Source: Segatella copri
GTDB taxonomy: Bacteria; Bacteroidota; Bacteroidia; Bacteroidales; Bacteroidaceae
Length of the DNA stretch: 64,000 nucleotides
Direction of reading: 5' to 3'
Assembly (NCBI RefSeq): GCF_009494395.1
Contig: NZ_VZCB01000076.1
Coordinates: forward strand, 1 to 64,000
Every line of letters begins with the position of its first letter. The first letter of the stretch is position 1. This document shows, piece by piece, positions 63,159-64,000 of this stretch. Position numbers and translations under genes: made by a program. The notes below the pieces were generated by a model that did not search any database, had not been told where the DNA came from, and saw only the letters and a list, made by a program, of their open reading frames with translations.

Positions 63159-63173
63159 ATTTTATTAAATTTG
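63143..63173 (+). promoter_or_regulatory. Promoter of the GH3 gene
   Basis: -7 box TAAATTTG (63166-63173) 20 bp after TTG (63143-63145), followed by GCAGC. The -33 element lies within the terminator loop. Confidence 0.55.
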
Positions 63174-63271
63174 CAGCAAGTTTTTGAAGAAATGCTGTAA
63201 CTTCTGAGTACTGCATGAACCTGATGAAACGACTAACAGAACAGAAAAGTAATAACTAAATAAACGACAAA

Positions 63272-64000
63272 ATGATGAACTGCAAGAAATTGGCTCTTAC
63301 CATTGCGGCTGGAGCGGTAGCAACAACAATGATGGCGCAGTCAGCACCTCAGCTGAATGCCAACAACATCGACGAAGTAATCAAGGCGATGACCTTGGAA
63401 GAGAAAGCCCAAATCTTGGTGGGCGGTGGTAACGATGGATTCGTGGGCAGTGGCGCTATGCTCGGACACCAGAAGAAGTTCGTGCCGGGTGCTGCGGGTA
63501 CTACTGTAGCCATCCCTCGTCTCGGCATTCCTACAACTGTTCAGTGTGATGGGCCTGCCGGTGTTCATATCGATGCTCATCGCGAAGGTGACAGCCGTAG
63601 CTACTTTGCTACCGGTTTCCCTATCGGAACCTGTCTGGCTTCTACCTGGAACACCGACCTGGTGCGCAAGGTGGGCGAGGCTATCGGTAACGAAACCCTG
63701 GAGTATGGCTGTGATGTTGTGCTCGGACCGGGTATGAACCTGCATCGCAATCCGCTCTGTGGCCGTAACTTTGAGTATTATTCAGAAGACCCAATCGTAA
63801 CGGGTCTTATCGGAACTGCCTTTGTACAGGGTGTACAGAGCCAGGGCGTGGGTGTAAGTGCCAAGCACTTTGCCGTGAACTCTCAGGAAACTGACCGTAC
63901 CAAGGTGGATGAGCGATTGAGCCAGCGTGCTCTCCGTGAGTTGTATCTGAAAGGTTTTGAGATGATGGTTCGCAAGAGCAATCCTTGGACTATCATGTCT
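63272..64000 (+). CDS. GH3-family glycosidase, N-terminal part (cut by window end)
   Basis: 243 codons are visible, with no stop before the window ends. Signal peptide (GAVATTMMAQ) and the start of the GH3 barrel: TTVAIPRLGIPTTVQCDGPAG, VVLGPGMNLHRNPLCGRNFEYYSEDP, GVSAKHFAVNSQETDR. These are the family's substrate-binding segments; the catalytic Asp lies further downstream. Beta-glucosidase or beta-xylosidase; the specificity cannot be told from this part. Confidence 0.92.
   Translation, partial: MMNCKKLALTIAAGAVATTMMAQSAPQLNANNIDEVIKAMTLEEKAQILVGGGNDGFVGSGAMLGHQKKFVPGAAGTTVAIPRLGIPTTVQCDGPAGVHIDAHREGDSRSYFATGFPIGTCLASTWNTDLVRKVGEAIGNETLEYGCDVVLGPGMNLHRNPLCGRNFEYYSEDPIVTGLIGTAFVQGVQSQGVGVSAKHFAVNSQETDRTKVDERLSQRALRELYLKGFEMMVRKSNPWTIMS

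Noticed and set aside
1..64000. tRNA or rRNA genes
   Set aside because: No cloverleaf or rRNA-like segments were recognised by reading; a dedicated scan was not possible.

Overview
The window looks like a gut Bacteroidales genome, most likely Segatella/Prevotella copri or a close relative. The reasons are SusC/SusD pairs, a hybrid two-component xylan regulator, lipoprotein signal peptides ending in S/T/G-C, GLPGLI and DUF3244 proteins, and promoters with the Bacteroidota -7 box TAnnTTTG about 20 bp after a -33 TTTG. No rRNA or tRNA gene was seen.

Layout. 1-448: an interspersed repeat (GAAGAGTG arrays plus a large hairpin), then a tyrosine recombinase. 1705-33089: a complete xylan utilisation locus. 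It holds one SusC/SusD pair on + and a second SusC/SusD/glycan-binding/GH10 operon on -. It continues with a GH67-GH35 operon, the regulator, and an esterase / GPH transporter / GH10 / GH43 operon. Surface proteins bind and cut xylan, SusC/D import the oligosaccharides, GH67, the esterase, GH10 and GH43 finish the job, and the regulator senses the oligosaccharides. A 3.3-kb accessory island (about 6640-9919) lies inside it, flanked by two near-identical terminators. It carries small toxin-antitoxin-like genes and an AlbA/ATPase-type gene whose 3' end is cut off by an 11-bp tandem repeat.

33359-45108: a visibly AT-richer ribosomal-peptide (RiPP) locus of the GG-Bacteroidales type. It has a TPR-HTH membrane regulator, a DUF3244 protein, a GG-leader precursor with a CGCAC core, a GLPGLI protein, a radical SAM/SPASM maturase, a pseudo-rSAM partner, a propeller-like protein, a C39 peptidase ABC exporter and an outer-membrane barrel. 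45220-47459 is a two-gene ABC transporter. 47460-48399 is a repeat-rich gap. 48400-59686 is a satellite of the RiPP locus: a truncated AAA-ATPase, a lipoprotein, a GLPGLI stub, two more barrel proteins (one split by an in-frame TGA) and four more GLPGLI genes.

The most interesting regulatory signal is a palindrome centred on TAGACCTA. It sits exactly 13 bp before the -33 box of the precursor operon and of the satellite operon, and a half-site sits at the same offset before the promoter of the TPR-HTH regulator gene. This suggests one regulon. The window ends with trmB, a RhuM-Fic gene, a divergent HTH-Fic gene with TTGCCG operators, and the start of a GH3 gene.
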